A stretch of DNA of 64,000 nt from Chytridium lagenaria (GCA_025449115.1 JAHLKC010000042.1:1-64000), one strand, 5' to 3'; positions 36,673 through 49,479 are shown, counted from the stretch's first letter. Program-made: numbers and translations. The notes: generated by a model not told the origin, from the sequence alone.

Positions 36673-37185
36673 ATGGATCTACTCATTCGAGAGAATATGA
36701 AGGAGGAGTGGGAGAGATATCGTAAGACTTGTTGTGGTTGTATTGGGCACTCATTTTCGGACTTGGAAATCAAACAGAACCACAACCTGACCGAAAAGGA
36801 GACGGGACGGATGGAAAAAAGAGCATCCCAAACGAATCGTATCGTGAGGCCCTCACTTCCACTTCTACATTTTAATATATTTTCAAGGGTCTGGATTCTT
36901 TCGTCTGAATGACCGACTGTTCCCAGTAAAGTCAGAAAAGGTCGTAGTAGCGATACACAACTATCGCTAGACGACGACCAAATGGTCTTGTAAGTCCCGC
37001 CCGCCCTTCAATTCCCTGATTTTTGAAGAATAAGCGTTCCATCGCACCTCTCCGGCCTCTCCAAACGCGAATACCATCCTCACACAAGAAAATCATTCGA
37101 CACAACCGATTCAGTGAATCTCGCAGACTATTTGTATAAAGGCTCATCGTATTCCATGAAAAGGAAGAAAAAATATGTAAGATAA
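36673..37185 (+). CDS. Unknown small basic protein
   Basis: I do not recognise it. It starts MDLLIRENMKEEWERYRKTC and has a CCGCIGHSF segment, then a glutamate/lysine-rich stretch. After an intron (about 36843-36888) there is FFRLNDRLFPVKSEK, and after a one-base frame change SSDTQLSLDDDQMVL. A clean GT-AG intron (about 36989-37028) leads to SVPSHLSGLSKREYHPHTRK, SVNLADYLYKGSS and a lysine-rich C-terminus with a stop at 37185. The consistent splicing and protein-like composition over three exons support a real gene of about 150 residues. No domain is known to me. Confidence 0.4.
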
Positions 37186-37413
37186 GCTGTTCAAAAAGTC
37201 TGAGGCCGTTTCTTTTTCTCTACGTGGAAAATTGAAAAAAAATGGGAAAAGTGGTGCCGTGCCGTAAAAAGGGGTTTTGACAAAAATTGGAAAGGAGGGA
37301 TGGAAGGGGTGGATTTTCGAGAGTCTACGTTAGGTCTGAGTTTACGAACTGTGGTAGAGGTTTTAGATATCGGAGTGATGTAAGTTACGAAAAAAGACTG
37401 AGGAATTGTAAGC

Positions 37414-38975
37414 CTACCATGTCCACACTTTCACCATATTGTCCACAGAGCCGGTTGCAACAATCGGACTTGTCTTGTTGAACGCGATAGATGTAACAAA
37501 GTGCGAATGTGCGTCAATTGACTTAACGCACCTACCCGCCTTCAAATCCCAAATCTTGAGTGATTTATCGTCGGAAACACTGAGAAGAACTTTGCCGCTG
37601 GGATGGAACGATAACCCTCTGACCCAGTTATCGTGGCCGACCTTATTTTGTTAATAATTATGCCAGCACGAAAAGGAGCCTACGAGAGTATACAAGCATT
37701 GCAAAGTAACAGTATCCCAAATCCTAATGCTTTTATCTCGTGAGCCAGAAGCAAGGTATTGTCCAGAACCAAGTTGGTCCTTTGCCTTTGCCTTTTGAAG
37801 AGATGAAAGTTTCAGATCTTCGAATATATACTTGAAGTGCGGCTACTCACGTCAATACCCAAGTATTCTTTAATATTTGCGTAGCTTGAGCCAGGTGCGA
37901 AAGCTAGACACTCGACAACGTGCTCGTGACCTCGCAATTCCCCTTTCGACTCGCCTGTCGTTGAATCCCAAAGCCGAACAGTCTTCACAATAGGGTTACG
38001 CCGAATACAAAACATCAACTAACCTGATCATTAGAGCAGCTAGCAATGAGCTTTCCATCGTCAGAGGCAGTCACCATCCTAACCCAGTCGGCGTGTCCGT
38101 ATAAAGTTTTTGTGCAGTACCCTGTGGTTAATTCCCAGATTTTAATGGTTTTATCCCTTGATGCTGAAACAATAAAATCCCCGCTAAGCACAAACGTCAA
38201 AGATGAGACGCTGTGATCGTGTCCCCATAGAGTACGAATGCACTTGTAGTCAGCAGTAATATCCCAAATCTTGATACTCAGATCGGCCGAACAAGATACT
38301 AGAACAAACTTAAAAACGAGATCATAAAAAAAAATACCGAACCTAAGAAGTTTCCTTTGGGATCAAATGCAATATCCTGAACAGGCTTTGTATGTCCTTT
38401 CAAAGTTCTCTCAAACTCTCCAGACTCGTAATCCCAGATCTTGATGGTGGAGTCTTCGGACGATGAGGCGAGAATAGAAAACACTGGGTGGAAAGCGATT
38501 TTGGTGATGGGACTCCGATGTCCCGTCAATGCATACTTTTCGGGAGGTCTTGGAATCCAATCGACAGAGCTGGTAGATTTTCGAACGGGCGCATTGCTCA
38601 ATTCCTCTTGCATCCCCCCTATCTTTGACTCCAGGTCCATGATCTTTTTTCAACATGAGTTAAAGAGCTGTTTGGATGCCATGCCAACAATGATCAAAGA
38701 TGTGAACCTTTTTTTGAAGCCGAATGACAGATGTCCATTTCTTTTCCAGCAAGCCCGAGTACTTTTGCTTCCCATCGGCGACATAATCGGTAGCTCCTAA
38801 TTCTTTCTTGAGAGCATCAAAGGTCGAGGACAACCCTGAGGAGTGAAGATAGTCCAGTATCGCCAGTCTCCTGCAGAATTAACGAGATATGAATGTGATG
38901 GTAAGCAAATAGGACAGTCAGTGTACAAGATGCGATCGCTCACAGTTCGTCCTCCTGCTTCGATGAGAGCGCCAT
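37414..38975 (-). CDS. PAC1: PAC1/LIS1 nuclear distribution protein
   Basis: LIS1 regulates cytoplasmic dynein at microtubule plus ends with NudE and is needed for nuclear migration. The start at 38975 ([11 protein letters not shown]) joins over an intron to a LisH motif ([19 protein letters not shown]). Then comes the coiled-coil part [19 protein letters not shown] and [14 protein letters not shown]. The WD40 propeller follows: [40 protein letters not shown], a central set with [18 protein letters not shown] and [17 protein letters not shown], and a final [13 protein letters not shown] before the stop at 37414. Length and repeat order match the usual protein of about 410 residues. Introns are short. 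Few frame changes are seen. Confidence 0.95.
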
Positions 38976-39009
38976 CCTTTTCCGAGTGCACTAAACAACA
39001 ATAAGGGGT

Positions 39010-39095
39010 AAATTTTTCACTGGCACCTTTTGGATGGATGGATGGATGGATGGATGGATGGATGGATGGATGGATGGATGGATGGATGGGTGGGT
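39010..39095. repeat. (TGGA)n microsatellite
   Basis: About 14 copies of 'tgga' between 39031 and 39088, just upstream of the LIS1 start codon. Non-coding. Confidence 0.9.
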
Positions 39096-39110
39096 TCACG
39101 ATGGATTTAA

Positions 39111-39685
39111 CTAATTAAACGAAGTGATATGAATGATGGGATGCATCGGGGGTGAGCGGGATGAGACGGATACATGGTACGGATGTGTATGGAATAAGTG
39201 CTGCATGCAATTATGTGTGCTAGCCTTTGTTAAGGTACTCTGATGCGTGCAAGGGAACGGCGTGGTTATGTAGAGTTTCCATGACCCCTCATTGAAAAAC
39301 TCATGCTGGACCAAACCATGCGGGTGTTCGTAATAGATTACTTTTGTTTTTACGTCAAGGGCAAATTGCTTGATTCGTAGCTCGACAGGCAACGGATATT
39401 TACATGGAAGCGCTGCTTACTGAACAACGCTTCGAATAAAGTATCGCCTTGAGAGTCATTGAAATAAAAGTGAGAAGAGCATTATATAGTAAAAGAGTAC
39501 AACTTTTGCCTCCAGAACCCCAAGTGCTCCATTAAACAACCACACCTCTTACTCCATGGCCAGCCAGCAAAAATCTTAACATCATCGATGTTAAGGAACG
39601 CATACTCTTCCTCCTCCTCCTCCTCCTCCTCCTCGTAATATATACTCGTTCGCCTTGAATTTTGTGTCAACCAGCAGGCTTGCAT
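39111..39685 (-). CDS. Unknown exon cluster, possible small gene
   Basis: I do not recognise this. Two minus-strand stretches look like protein: an acidic run (ten Glu, from a CTC repeat at 39611-39636) followed by [20 protein letters not shown] and [14 protein letters not shown], and then [20 protein letters not shown] with [20 protein letters not shown] could not join them with confidence; possible introns lie around 39430-39510. The cluster ends near the LIS1 5' region and begins about 70 bases before the ATG2 start on the other strand, so it would be divergent from ATG2. It may be a real short gene or two unrelated open frames. Confidence 0.3.
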
Positions 39686-39754
39686 GTTTCAATTGGACAG
39701 TGGCGAAGTGGGTTGTCACATTTTCGTTCCGCTTTGAGTTTAAGTTCGACGTAC

Positions 39755-42700
39755 ATGTTCTCCACACTCTTCCCAGCGTCGCTACAGAAGCGGGTTGTCC
39801 TCTTCCTGCTGCGGCGGGCCATGGGCCAGTTTTTAGATAGAGATCTGGATGCAGAAAATATGGACGTTCAGTTGGGCAAGGGCCAGGTGGTACTGCGGGA
39901 TCTGGGCTTAAACTTGCCTGTGAGTTCATGCCTATTGCTGGATTATATGCTAAACAAGCTTCAAGGTTATTAATAACATGTTGGAAGTCAACAAGATACC
40001 CGTGGTGCTAAGCTTTGGTTGTATAAAGGAAATCTCTGTAAATGTACCTTGGAACAACCTGTGGTCCGGACAATGCAGTATCAGTGTGAAGGGCTTGAAG
40101 GTAGGCATGCATGCTGGCTGAATAGCGCACTGAAGATAATCCTTAGGTCGATGTTAAGATTAATGAAGACTTCCATGGTTTGTACTCTTTATCAGCATCT
40201 ACATTCTGAAGTCTCTTCCCCAGTACCTCTCGAGAGCACATCTCAGATTCTGTCATCGTCTATTCACTTTGCCGGAGACTTCCTTAGGAATCAGAACACT
40301 GAGATTGGAGCTAGCGAAACCCTTCCTATAGCCGCCGAGAATGATGGTGTCAAAACTATTGCGAGTCTAATGGAACGCATTATATCAGCAGCCACTGTAT
40401 CGGTTGAAGACATTGCTGTACGAATAATCCTCGAGGACGAAACAGGTGCCGAGGCTTTTTCAGTAAAGCTATCATGTGAGCAGTTGGAGGTTAAAGATGG
40501 AGCCTCAGAGGCTGAAGACAATGTCGGCAACGAGGAAGATGATTCTGGCAACCTTATTCTTGGCTACTTAAAGAAAACTGTCGTTTGCACAGGACTCAAA
40601 ATGAAGACCTGCGACTTACAGCAGCACCAAAAACGCACGGTTGCGGAATCCTCAGACACAAATATCTCAAAGCTAGAATTGTTGCAGGACAACACGATAT
40701 TAAGCTTTTTTGATACACCGGTCACCGTTGATATCACATTCAATGAGATTGCAGAGTCTCGACCACTTTTCATGACTGCCACGGAGAGTTTGTTTGAGGA
40801 CCCTTACGCGCCTGGTGGGAAAAGCTGGGGAACACCGCGTTTGCAAGTCTGTATCTCAAGTCCACCGATGCTCGTTGTCTTGTCAAAACAAGATATCGGG
40901 ATTCTTAGCTTGTTCGCTGAGAATCTGGACCTCATCCGCCAAAGAAACAGCCGGGGGGATGACATATCAGATAACGACTCTGACGGTAACCATCTTCAAA
41001 ATTCAAGTTTTTACGACGACAATTTTCAGACGCAAGACACGGCCAAAGCAAAAGGAATGCGCCTGACGGTATCTTTGAAGACCTTGTGTGCTGTCTTGAT
41101 TGATGAAAGTGGTGGTTTGAGCCATGAGAAACGTGTGTCTTTTACCGAGGCGTTGATGGGGGGAGATGGAGGGTTCCAAGCCTGCTGTGTGCAGGGAACT
41201 GCCTACAGATCTATCTCCGCCTCACTTTCGGTTGGATGTTTTTGATATGTTCGTACAGTCCAACGTTTTGGACACTGAATTTGCTGCTGAACTTAAGTTA
41301 TCACGGTTGCAAATTCTTTTGAGCAATCCCGCATTAGGAAGCGTTATCTCGAAGCCAGACTTACGCTACTCTCCACTCGTCATTATCTCGGATCGCCTCT
41401 CCCGCTTAGAAGAAAAAGGACATCCTGATAAAATGTCTTCAAATTTTAAAGAAATTCTTTTCACAAAGCCTTCCTCCTCCGAACCAATTCACCGAATTCT
41501 CGCCACAGGCCTCAATACCCGCTCTTCCAAGCTTTCGTTTGAAGTGAACACTTTGATAACGTTCGTTGAAATTTCGACGTTGGAGATGGCATCAGTTATG
41601 ATGAAAAAACATCAGTGATATTCAAAAATCACCATCAAGAAAAACTGAAGCGGCTGGGTGAGATGCTGCGATGTTAAAAACATGAATTAATGTTGTTAAG
41701 GCCTCCGTTTGTGATTGCGGTTAAAGTGAAGAGCATTAATTTATTTGTTTTATCTCCCGGAACAGTATCATGGAAAATGTATTTGTTTTGTGAATTGTGA
41801 CCATTAAATGCATCAGGTATAATAGCGCGGTGCTTTGGGTCAGCGTCGAAAGGCTTCAAGCAGAAACAAATTTAAGTAAATGGACGTCCGAGCCATGCGA
41901 CGATATCGACAAGACTCGCCTCACCTTAGGCTTTAAAACTCTTAAAGTTTGCGTTAGCAAGCAATGGCATGGAGATGGTACTTTTTGCTAATCCTAAAAA
42001 ACGCGTTAATATATATAGACTTGGACGGCAAGGCTTTTTTGAAGGTTTATGGGGAAAGTCAAGAAAATTCGAATAATTGGAATGTTCGCCTATCTTCGTT
42101 AGCTACCGATGGACATGACAGCCCGTATATTAGGAGTATTTACGATGGGGCTGATGATGAAAATTCTGGATATGGGTTCCAAAGTTGGTATGATATTGGG
42201 GGGGCTGCTGCTGCGAGACAACCACTAATTGATGATGAGAAATTGGATTTGCCGCATGGAGGATCGGTATGAGTATGATTTATCGAGCGAAGGCTGATTT
42301 CCTGCAGCAAATCGTTGAGGTGGACTTTCCGACAGCGCAAGTGAGCCTCGTGAAGGATGATTTTGATGAGCTTTTGCTATTTGCAAATCGATTTTCGCAG
42401 TTGAATTCGAAGAATCGGACGGTAATTATTTAAGAGCTATGGTTGAAACGAATCTTATTATTTTAGACTTTGAAACCTTCCGAAAGTATTGATGCGGGAA
42501 GTGCCGAAAATGTTCATACTCTAAAGTTTAGGCTTGGAGAAGGTAATTATACGCCGAAGCAACAAGAAAGTCAACTATTTATAGGGAATATCACGCTGAA
42601 AAGCACCCTGAATTCTTGGTCGTATGAGTTAATCCTGGCAGAGCTTAATGTTCTTCTTGGAAACTCTGCTTCTAAGGTAAAATTGACGCTTATTCCTCAA

Positions 42701-45700
42701 ATATTGTTTTCACATAGTGATCTTGTTTTCTCGTCCTTTTGATAGGGTCAATCCCAAATCAGAGGATCGTGTGGTAGTCTCTCGTTTTCAGATATTTCAC
42801 GCAGTCTTGCTTTACTCCAGACCTCCGAAGAAAGGGTAAGCTTTCTAAATTTTTTAGTGAAGGTAACCAAAATGTAGAAACGGAATTGTGTTTTGTTCTC
42901 CATATCTTCTGAGCCGGAAACGAGCTGATTAAGGAGACGAATGTGACGGTGTCTCTGAATGATTTGATTGTTGATGCGCCGCGAGATTCACCTATTGCAG
43001 AAGATCTGGCCAGTTTTTTTAAGATGCCAAATGAGGTAGAGAAAACGTTGGTTTTAAATCTAAGTCTTTCAAGATGATCTATGTGGACGACGTTGAGCGA
43101 TTGACAAAGACCTCCGTGTCTCTTGAAGACTGCCAACTCGTTCACAAGACAAAAAACGGCCAATTTGCAGTGTTTCTTGGCTTAGAGAAGTCAAAAGTAG
43201 GTTCACATGCGACATCAACTTTACTGACTTTTTAGATGACGGTTGATTTATATCCCGACGGAGCCTCCACAAACGCCAAAGTATCTGTACAAAAAGCATT
43301 TGTCAGGTTGTTGGATATGCGCATCGCCCAACTTGAGGCTCAGGTATTAGAATACTCGTCGAGCGTCGCTTACATTGTTAGATCAGAACGCTGCTCAGAT
43401 TGCTACATTGAGCAGCTTGATATTTCTTTAAAGACTGCAGTAGGAGTCTGTTGAGGTATACTCAATTGTGCTTCTTAGTTTTGGTTGTATGCCAATAACC
43501 TTTTTCAGATTTTGATATCTGATCGCTTGATCACAATCGAGACTTGCGCAGATACCTTTCAAAGCCTCATCGCATTCTTCAGCTCTTTATCCGAGCAAAA
43601 AGAGAAGTTTGCCGAGACTGACTCAAAGTAAGCTCTTTAAAAAGTTTTCTTTTGTAGAAATTAACTTTAGAAAGGCAAGCCCTGTATTTTTAAAATCAGG
43701 AAAGTCCAACAAAATCAATATGGATGCGCTCGGTTTGCCCACATCCTCTTATGTTAACTTAAACCAGTTTAGGCGAGATATTCGACACTGACGAAAGTGC
43801 TCCTAGCTCTCCTGTTAAAGCTAGCCCAGTACTGCGTGGGACGATACTATGGATGCTGGTGACTGCATTTTGATTGGAGCCGAGGCAGCCGGTCAAAAAA
43901 ACGAGCGTTTTCTTCCCGGCGATGTTATATTTGCATATGATCCCGTGGACAGTTTTCATATTCAAATGGACACTTCGCACTCGTGAAGGAGATTCAACCG
44001 AAAGAAATACCGGAAAGGTTTGGATTTACTGATTGATAAATTTTAAATTCTATAGAGATCAGCCCACGTTCAGGTTCATCGCTCAAGACTTCGACGTCGT
44101 GTGGAAGCTTTATGATGGTCTAGATTGGACAGCGAGAGATCAGGGTGATGATGCTGATATTTTCGAGATGCCTGCACGCTCTAGATCTCCGGATTCCAAG
44201 GACGCGTCTTTGGGTGAAGGTGACTATGAGAATATATCAGAATCAAGTCTTCAAGAAGATGACGAGATACCTCTGGGGAAGGACGCGAACGAAGAGTACA
44301 AACCTAAAGCCAAAAAGATCTCAAAAGAATCTCAAGGTCGACGATCTCGCGAACCTGCGATGGAATTTAGGGCGTTTGGCATTTTCATTGACGTAAAAAT
44401 TCTTTCAGTAACCTCGGACCGTGCTTCCAAAATGCTGTTCCTGGTGCGGGACTTTGATATTATTGATAATATTCGGACGTCAACTTGGAGAAAGTTTTTA
44501 TCGCATATGAGACCGGATTCGGATGATCAACCTAGGGAGAAGAAATCGGATATGATACGGTTTGAGCTTTTAAAAGTCCGGCCGAATCCGAGTCAGATTC
44601 ATTTGGAGGAGACACGGTTGAAGGTATTTTGGTGGGATTATCGTCTTTGTTGATGATGAGCAGGTTCGACTTCTACCACTGCGTTTGCATGTGGACCAAG
44701 ATGCGTTGACTTCGTTGATACGGTTCTTTTCGTACACGCTACCTATTGAGCAAATCGAGGCTGAGAATACCTCATCCGCGAGTTCCGATTCTACTTTCTT
44801 CCGTAAGTGACAAAATCTTTAAATGAAACCTTTAATTGATCACAACCATAGAGCTTTGTGAAATTCACCCAATATCTGTTAAAATTGACTACAAACCCAA
44901 GCAAATCGATTACACCAACCTTAAAGACGGAAACCTCATTGAAATTCTCAATTTCTTTCACCTTGATGGTGCTGAAATGACATTACGTGATATCAGGATG
45001 ACGGGTGTGAAAGGGTGGGCGAGATTGTCGGAGGCGCTTTTGAGGGAGTGGTTGCCGCATATTAGAAATACTCAAGTGCCGCGTGTTGTGTCTGGCGTGT
45101 CAGGGGTGAAAGCGCTTGTGAATTTGGGGGCGGGGATCGCGAATCTCATTCTTATACCTATAGATCAATACCGAAAGGATGGGCGAATTATCAAAGGTAG
45201 CTTGGCAATATCCATAGATGCTAAACTTTTCCGCAGGCATTCAGAAAGGAATGAAGTCGTTTGTGAAGGCTGCGACGATGGAGACGTTGAGGCTTGGAAC
45301 GCGGGCTTGCTGTTGGGACGCAAGTGGCTGCTTGAGCATGCGGATGAGATATTATCTGATGATGTGAGGGCGGAAGAGGATGAGACGTTTGCGATCAGTA
45401 AATTGTCGGATCAGCCGAGAGACATTAGAGAGGGTATGGAGCTTGGGATTGTATAGCATGAGGAAAAAGTATTGGGGAGCGCGGCGAGAACAATACTTTG
45501 CTGTCCCGATGGAGGTGTATGAGAAGACGAGTGCTCAGGTACGTCTTCTCGGTTTAATCTCTCACTTGTTGTCCCCATCATTTTACACCATTTTTTTTTG
45601 ACACGTCTTAGGGGAACTGCAAAAGCTGTTATTCCGCGCTGTGCCTGTTTGCTGTTCTAAAACCGATGATTGGAGCTACCGAGGCCGTATCGAAGACTCT

Positions 45701-45810
45701 TATTGGACTTCAAAATACCTTGGATCCGAATAAGCGTCTTCAAATGGAAGACAAGTAAGCTATACGAAGTGTGATAATGCATCTAACCTCTCTGCAGATA
45801 TAAGGGCTAA
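39755..45810 (+). CDS. ATG2: ATG2 autophagy lipid-transfer protein
   Basis: ATG2 is a rod-shaped protein that moves phospholipids from the ER to the growing phagophore with ATG9 and ATG18. From the ATG at 39755 the N-terminal chorein-like region reads MFSTLFPASLQKRVV, LLRRAMGQFLDRDLDAENMD, VQLGKGQVVLRDLGLNLP. A long frame follows (about 40019-41245) with SIHFAGDFLRNQ, SLMERIISAATVSVEDIAVR and several acidic segments. The middle has many short exons up to about 44640. The C-terminal ATG_C domain has FHLDGAEMTLRDIRMTGVKG, LREWLPHIRNTQVPRVVSG and GIANLILIPIDQYRKDGR, then GATEAVSKTLIGLQNTLDP and a last split codon ending YKG at 45810. The span fits a protein of about 1700 residues. Some middle exons diverge and were not aligned one by one. 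A few single-base frame changes are likely. Confidence 0.92.
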
Positions 45811-46046
45811 TTCCCCAGACATTGTTTCCATAACCTCCTGAACTTTTATCCTGAATTATATATATGCATTATTTTACCCTTAATGAACGAAGTTTTGTTT
45901 TTGTTTTTCTTTCTGCGTGTTTGTTCTCAGGCGTGGCATTACGTTGTTTAATATCCTCAAAGTAGCGATGCGTTTAAACCTGATTTCAGAAAAAAACAAT
46001 CTGAACGTGGCTGGGTTCAAGTAAAAATTTTTGCTTGTTAGTGCAC

Positions 46047-47492
46047 ATGCGGTTCACACGGACACTTTCACCACTGCTGCTAGGAGGCGTTGGCGCCGCA
46101 GTGCTATGGAATCAACGTCAATCCATCCTCCAGCCTCCAGTCACCCAACAACATCGTGTGATCCACTGCGACTCCCCCGACTCAAGGCCAACCGAAATAG
46201 GATCCAGTGGATGGAAGAACCGTCGATTGGGTGAATACGAGAACAAGCTTCGATCTTTCTCTCATCCCCTCAAGATTTCAACTACTTTGCATCAAAAGTA
46301 TGAGACGATGAATAATACGTGGTAACTAAGGCATACATATGTTTTGATAGGCAAAGGACGGGAAGAAATATATGACCGTTTACGATTTTATGCGATCAAT
46401 CCTCCCTTATCGACTTTACAGTGATGGGACTGAGACCCGGCGTGTTCCGTCTGCTGAAAAGTTCTTTTCTTTGGCAGACACGGATGGAGATGGACTGATC
46501 TCGTTTTCAGAGTACATTGTCTTTCTTACATTACTTGCAACACCGATGGAGAACTGGAGGGTATCGTTTTTAAGTAAGTATTTACTAATGCTTGTTACTT
46601 ACGCTTTTGGACAGTATTTGACGATGATGGCAATGGTACGGTGTCAAAGGCAGAGTTTGAGAAACTCATGTCGCTGCACTTGGAGACGGTTCGCGCCGGC
46701 GCAAAGTAATGAACGATCGTGTGGCTCTCTGCTGATAACTTCTTAGAATGGGCTCTTTCGAGAAAGGAAATAGCCTCAACCTGCCTCGATCATCGGGTAT
46801 AAAATGTCGTTCGAATTGACATTATTGACTCAATAATTAGGATTACTTCGTGTTTTCTTTGGTGAGCATGGCGATAGATCATTGACGTACGACGCATTCG
46901 CCGACTTCCTCAGCCGCCTTCAACTCGAAATGCTTAAACTTGAGTTTCACCAGTTCGAAGTTCAAGATAATACGATCAGTTTGAGTGATTTTGGTCGTGC
47001 CGTAATCTCGTACGGAAATCAGAAAACTCTAGGCGGTCTTTTAGATAAAATAGAGACATTTCCAACGAATGAACGGGTCACTTTTGATCAATTTGTTCAG
47101 TTTGATAGGATTATTCGGTCCAGAATCACTGACTTAGGTATGTATTGTTTTATTGCTGATGGTTTGACTCCTTAGGCCTTGCGTATGAGTATTATCCAGC
47201 AGTTTCGAAAAGTCACTGGACTAGGACAGAATTCCAAAAAATTCTCAAAAGGGTCGTCGGACTACCTTTGAGTGATGGACAAGTTGAACTTTTGTTCCAT
47301 GTCTTCGATAGGGTAAAAGAAAAAGACTTATATGCCATCAGTTCCTAACCTATTACTCAGAACTCTGATGGACAGCTTGACGAGACAGAGTTTTACGACC
47401 ATGTAGTTAAGGGCAGGATTTCTCGTGGTTTGAACACGAAGTCCGCATTACCCTTCACTTTCCAACGTGTATGGGATTGTATTAAGGATTAA
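46047..47492 (+). CDS. MICU1: MICU1-type mitochondrial calcium uptake regulator
   Basis: MICU1 sits in the intermembrane space and gates the mitochondrial calcium uniporter. The ATG at 46047 opens a basic, hydrophobic N-terminus (MRFTRTLSPLLLGGVGAAVL) suited to mitochondrial targeting. Then comes YENKLRSFSHPLKI, typical of the family. EF-hands follow: DTDGDGLISFSE (about 46480), DDDGNGTVSKAE (about 46630) and DRNSDGQLDETE (about 47365), each with full calcium-ligand spacing. Between them is the family's degenerate region (FFGEHGDRSLTYDAFADFL, EMLKLEFHQFEVQDNTISL). It ends with KGRISRGLNTKSALPFTFQR and VWDCIKD at 47492. It could also be a MICU2/3 relative; assignment within the family is not settled. 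Confidence 0.88.
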
Positions 47493-47528
47493 AATAGATG
47501 GGGGAATCGATACCCTGCTGGATGATAT

Positions 47529-48305
47529 TTACTTTTTCATACATACGTTGATGGCCCATTCCATGCCTTCAGAGACGCCTTCGCCTTGAACAGCAGAGCA
47601 AGGACATATGTGCCATTTGCGATCCCGGATTGAGTTGAGATTTAAGCCGATAGCGATCTTGTGGTGAGTTAGTGTCGACGATAGGATTGGAGAAAGAGCA
47701 GTAGTCAACTTACTTCATCACCAGGGAGAGCGTCGACGAGGTCTTGTTTGTTGGCGAAAACGAGTAAAGGAACGGACGCGAGCTTACTTTCTTCAAGAAG
47801 TTGGTTCAACTCTTCTCCGCTAAGCCGATACGAGAAAAGGTTTTTGTAATGCGAGTAGGAAGAAGGATTTGTAACCAACTCAGGACACTTTTGAAAAGAA
47901 CAGATATAAAGAACGAGAGATTTAAAATTGTGCTCACGTCTCTTCCAGCCGTCTTTTGTCAGAACTATCAATAACATAGATCTAAACAATTGCATCAGCA
48001 CCGCCCATATTTACAAAAGACCATAAAACACTCACCAGAACATCTGTGCTATCAAAGTAATTTCTCCAGTAAGGTCTAATAGCCTTCTGACCTCCAATAT
48101 CCCAAACATTCATCTTAAACCATCATGCTGTACCGACTTGATGTTGAAACCCTGGGTGGGCTTAACCTCTGTGATGTCCTCGAGGGCGAGACGTTTGAGA
48201 ATGGAGGTTTTGCCAGCATTGTCGAGACCCAAAAAGCAGAAAACGGAGTTCACGGTCAGCGGACTTGCGCAGGCGACGAAGAAGGGTGAAGAGTGTGTCG
48301 ATCAT
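47529..48305 (-). CDS. ARL3: ARL3 small GTPase
   Basis: ARL3 is an ARF-like GTPase that releases lipid-modified cargo from UNC119 and PDE6D in cilia and flagella. The start at 48305 reads [20 protein letters not shown]. The P-loop [18 protein letters not shown] follows after a one-base frame change in an A run at 48231-48235. Then come [19 protein letters not shown] (switch I, PTQGFN), [20 protein letters not shown] (switch II, WDIGGQ), [49 protein letters not shown] (NKQD motif), [15 protein letters not shown] (CSA motif) and [18 protein letters not shown] ending at 47529. [10 protein letters not shown] and the C-terminus match ARL3 rather than ARF1 or ARFRP1. Its 3' end faces MICU1, 36 bases away. 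Confidence 0.93.
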
Positions 48306-48328
48306 TGCCTGACGATGTGTGTTGTGAG

Positions 48329-48330
48329 TG

Positions 48331-48366
<36 letters not shown>
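48329..48366. repeat. (GT)n microsatellite 5' of ARL3
   Basis: About 18 GT units directly upstream of the ARL3 start codon. Non-coding. Confidence 0.9.
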
Positions 48367-48369
<3 letters not shown>

Positions 48370-48689
48370 GGAAGGTTCGATGATTGTTCTTGTCAGAATG
48401 TTGTTTTGTTTTTTTCTAATTTTTGTGACAAATCTTGCATTTCCCAAAGGACGTCTGTGGAAGCTATAGCCGTCAAGATCAAATACCAGTTCGAGCTTAA
48501 CATACACTGTCGGCAGGGTTTTCATGCTGAAATACAATGATCTACTCGGCTTTCTATGTGTATCAGTTCAAATATGGACGCAGTTTTCGCCACGTAGACA
48601 GGACAAGAGTGTAAAATTTACATGATATTAAAAAGCATGATGATATTCAGCAAGCGCACAGATTCAATTAGATATTACAGTAGTAGAAC

Positions 48690-49340
48690 CCAACGAAGTT
48701 TATTTAAAGAGCTGCATAGCAAAGGATGGCCATGCGCTCAACGGTTGCGCTTGACACCAACAAAACCGTTACTTCACAAACAAAAACCAAAAAAAAACAA
48801 AAAAAAACACAATGAACTGCGAGTGAGTGGTAAACGACGGTCTGAGAGGAAGGGATAAAAGAATTGAAAAGAAAAAGTGCTTTAAACGATATGGATGATG
48901 CAAACCACAAGAATATCACCGTCAAAAGCAACGGGATTGAAAGGAGGGGGAAAACAATCTTCCCTCCCCTCACCCGCGATAAATCCAACTCCCTTCTGCC
49001 CCTTAAAACTCTCTGATTTCTGTTCACCTCCTTCACCAGCCTTTTAAAAGTCTCCTCCTCCTCCGTCTCCTTCTCCATCCTTTTCAATTCCCTCTCTTTC
49101 TTTTCAATGATTTCTTCCTGCACCCCTTAATGATCTTAGTAGCAAACGAACTATGAAACTGCCTTAAGAGAACCGACGAAACTGCCCAAAAAGCGTTTTT
49201 GTGGATGTTTGCTGTGTGAGATATTCCGCCAATACACACAGTCAGAGTCTTGTCTGTTGTGGTCAAAACTATGATCAGTCTCACAACTTCAAGGAATGCG
49301 GTAAAATGTGTATTGTGAGGAAACCGCAAATTTCCTTATT
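48690..49340 (-). repeat. Dispersed repeat family, unit B, copy 2, with open frame
   Basis: Nearly identical to the reverse complement of 59530-60115. It encodes a frame (48704-49123) reading EEIIEKKERELKRMEKETEE, an extended charged helix, then NRNQRVLRGRRELDL and a hydrophobic stretch (PLLSIPLLLTVIFLWFASS). Upstream in another frame is LTVCIGGISHTANIHKNAFW, which is also present in the other copy. The frame stays open in both copies. It could be a mobile-element gene or a duplicated host exon. No known domain. Confidence 0.7.
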
Positions 49341-49479
49341 CTTTTAAAAAATACCGCGAAAAACGGGGACGATATCTACTTATACGGATAAAGAAGAAGA
49401 AAAAACTTCGAATTAAAGAATGGCAAGAGGGCGGGGGGGTCGATGATTTTAAAATGGAGATCAGCTGTTTAAAAATAAT

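Noticed and set aside
39591..39929. Minus-strand frame starting with a proline-rich segment over the ATG2 first exon
   Set aside because: The plus strand encodes the conserved ATG2 N-terminus at the same place.
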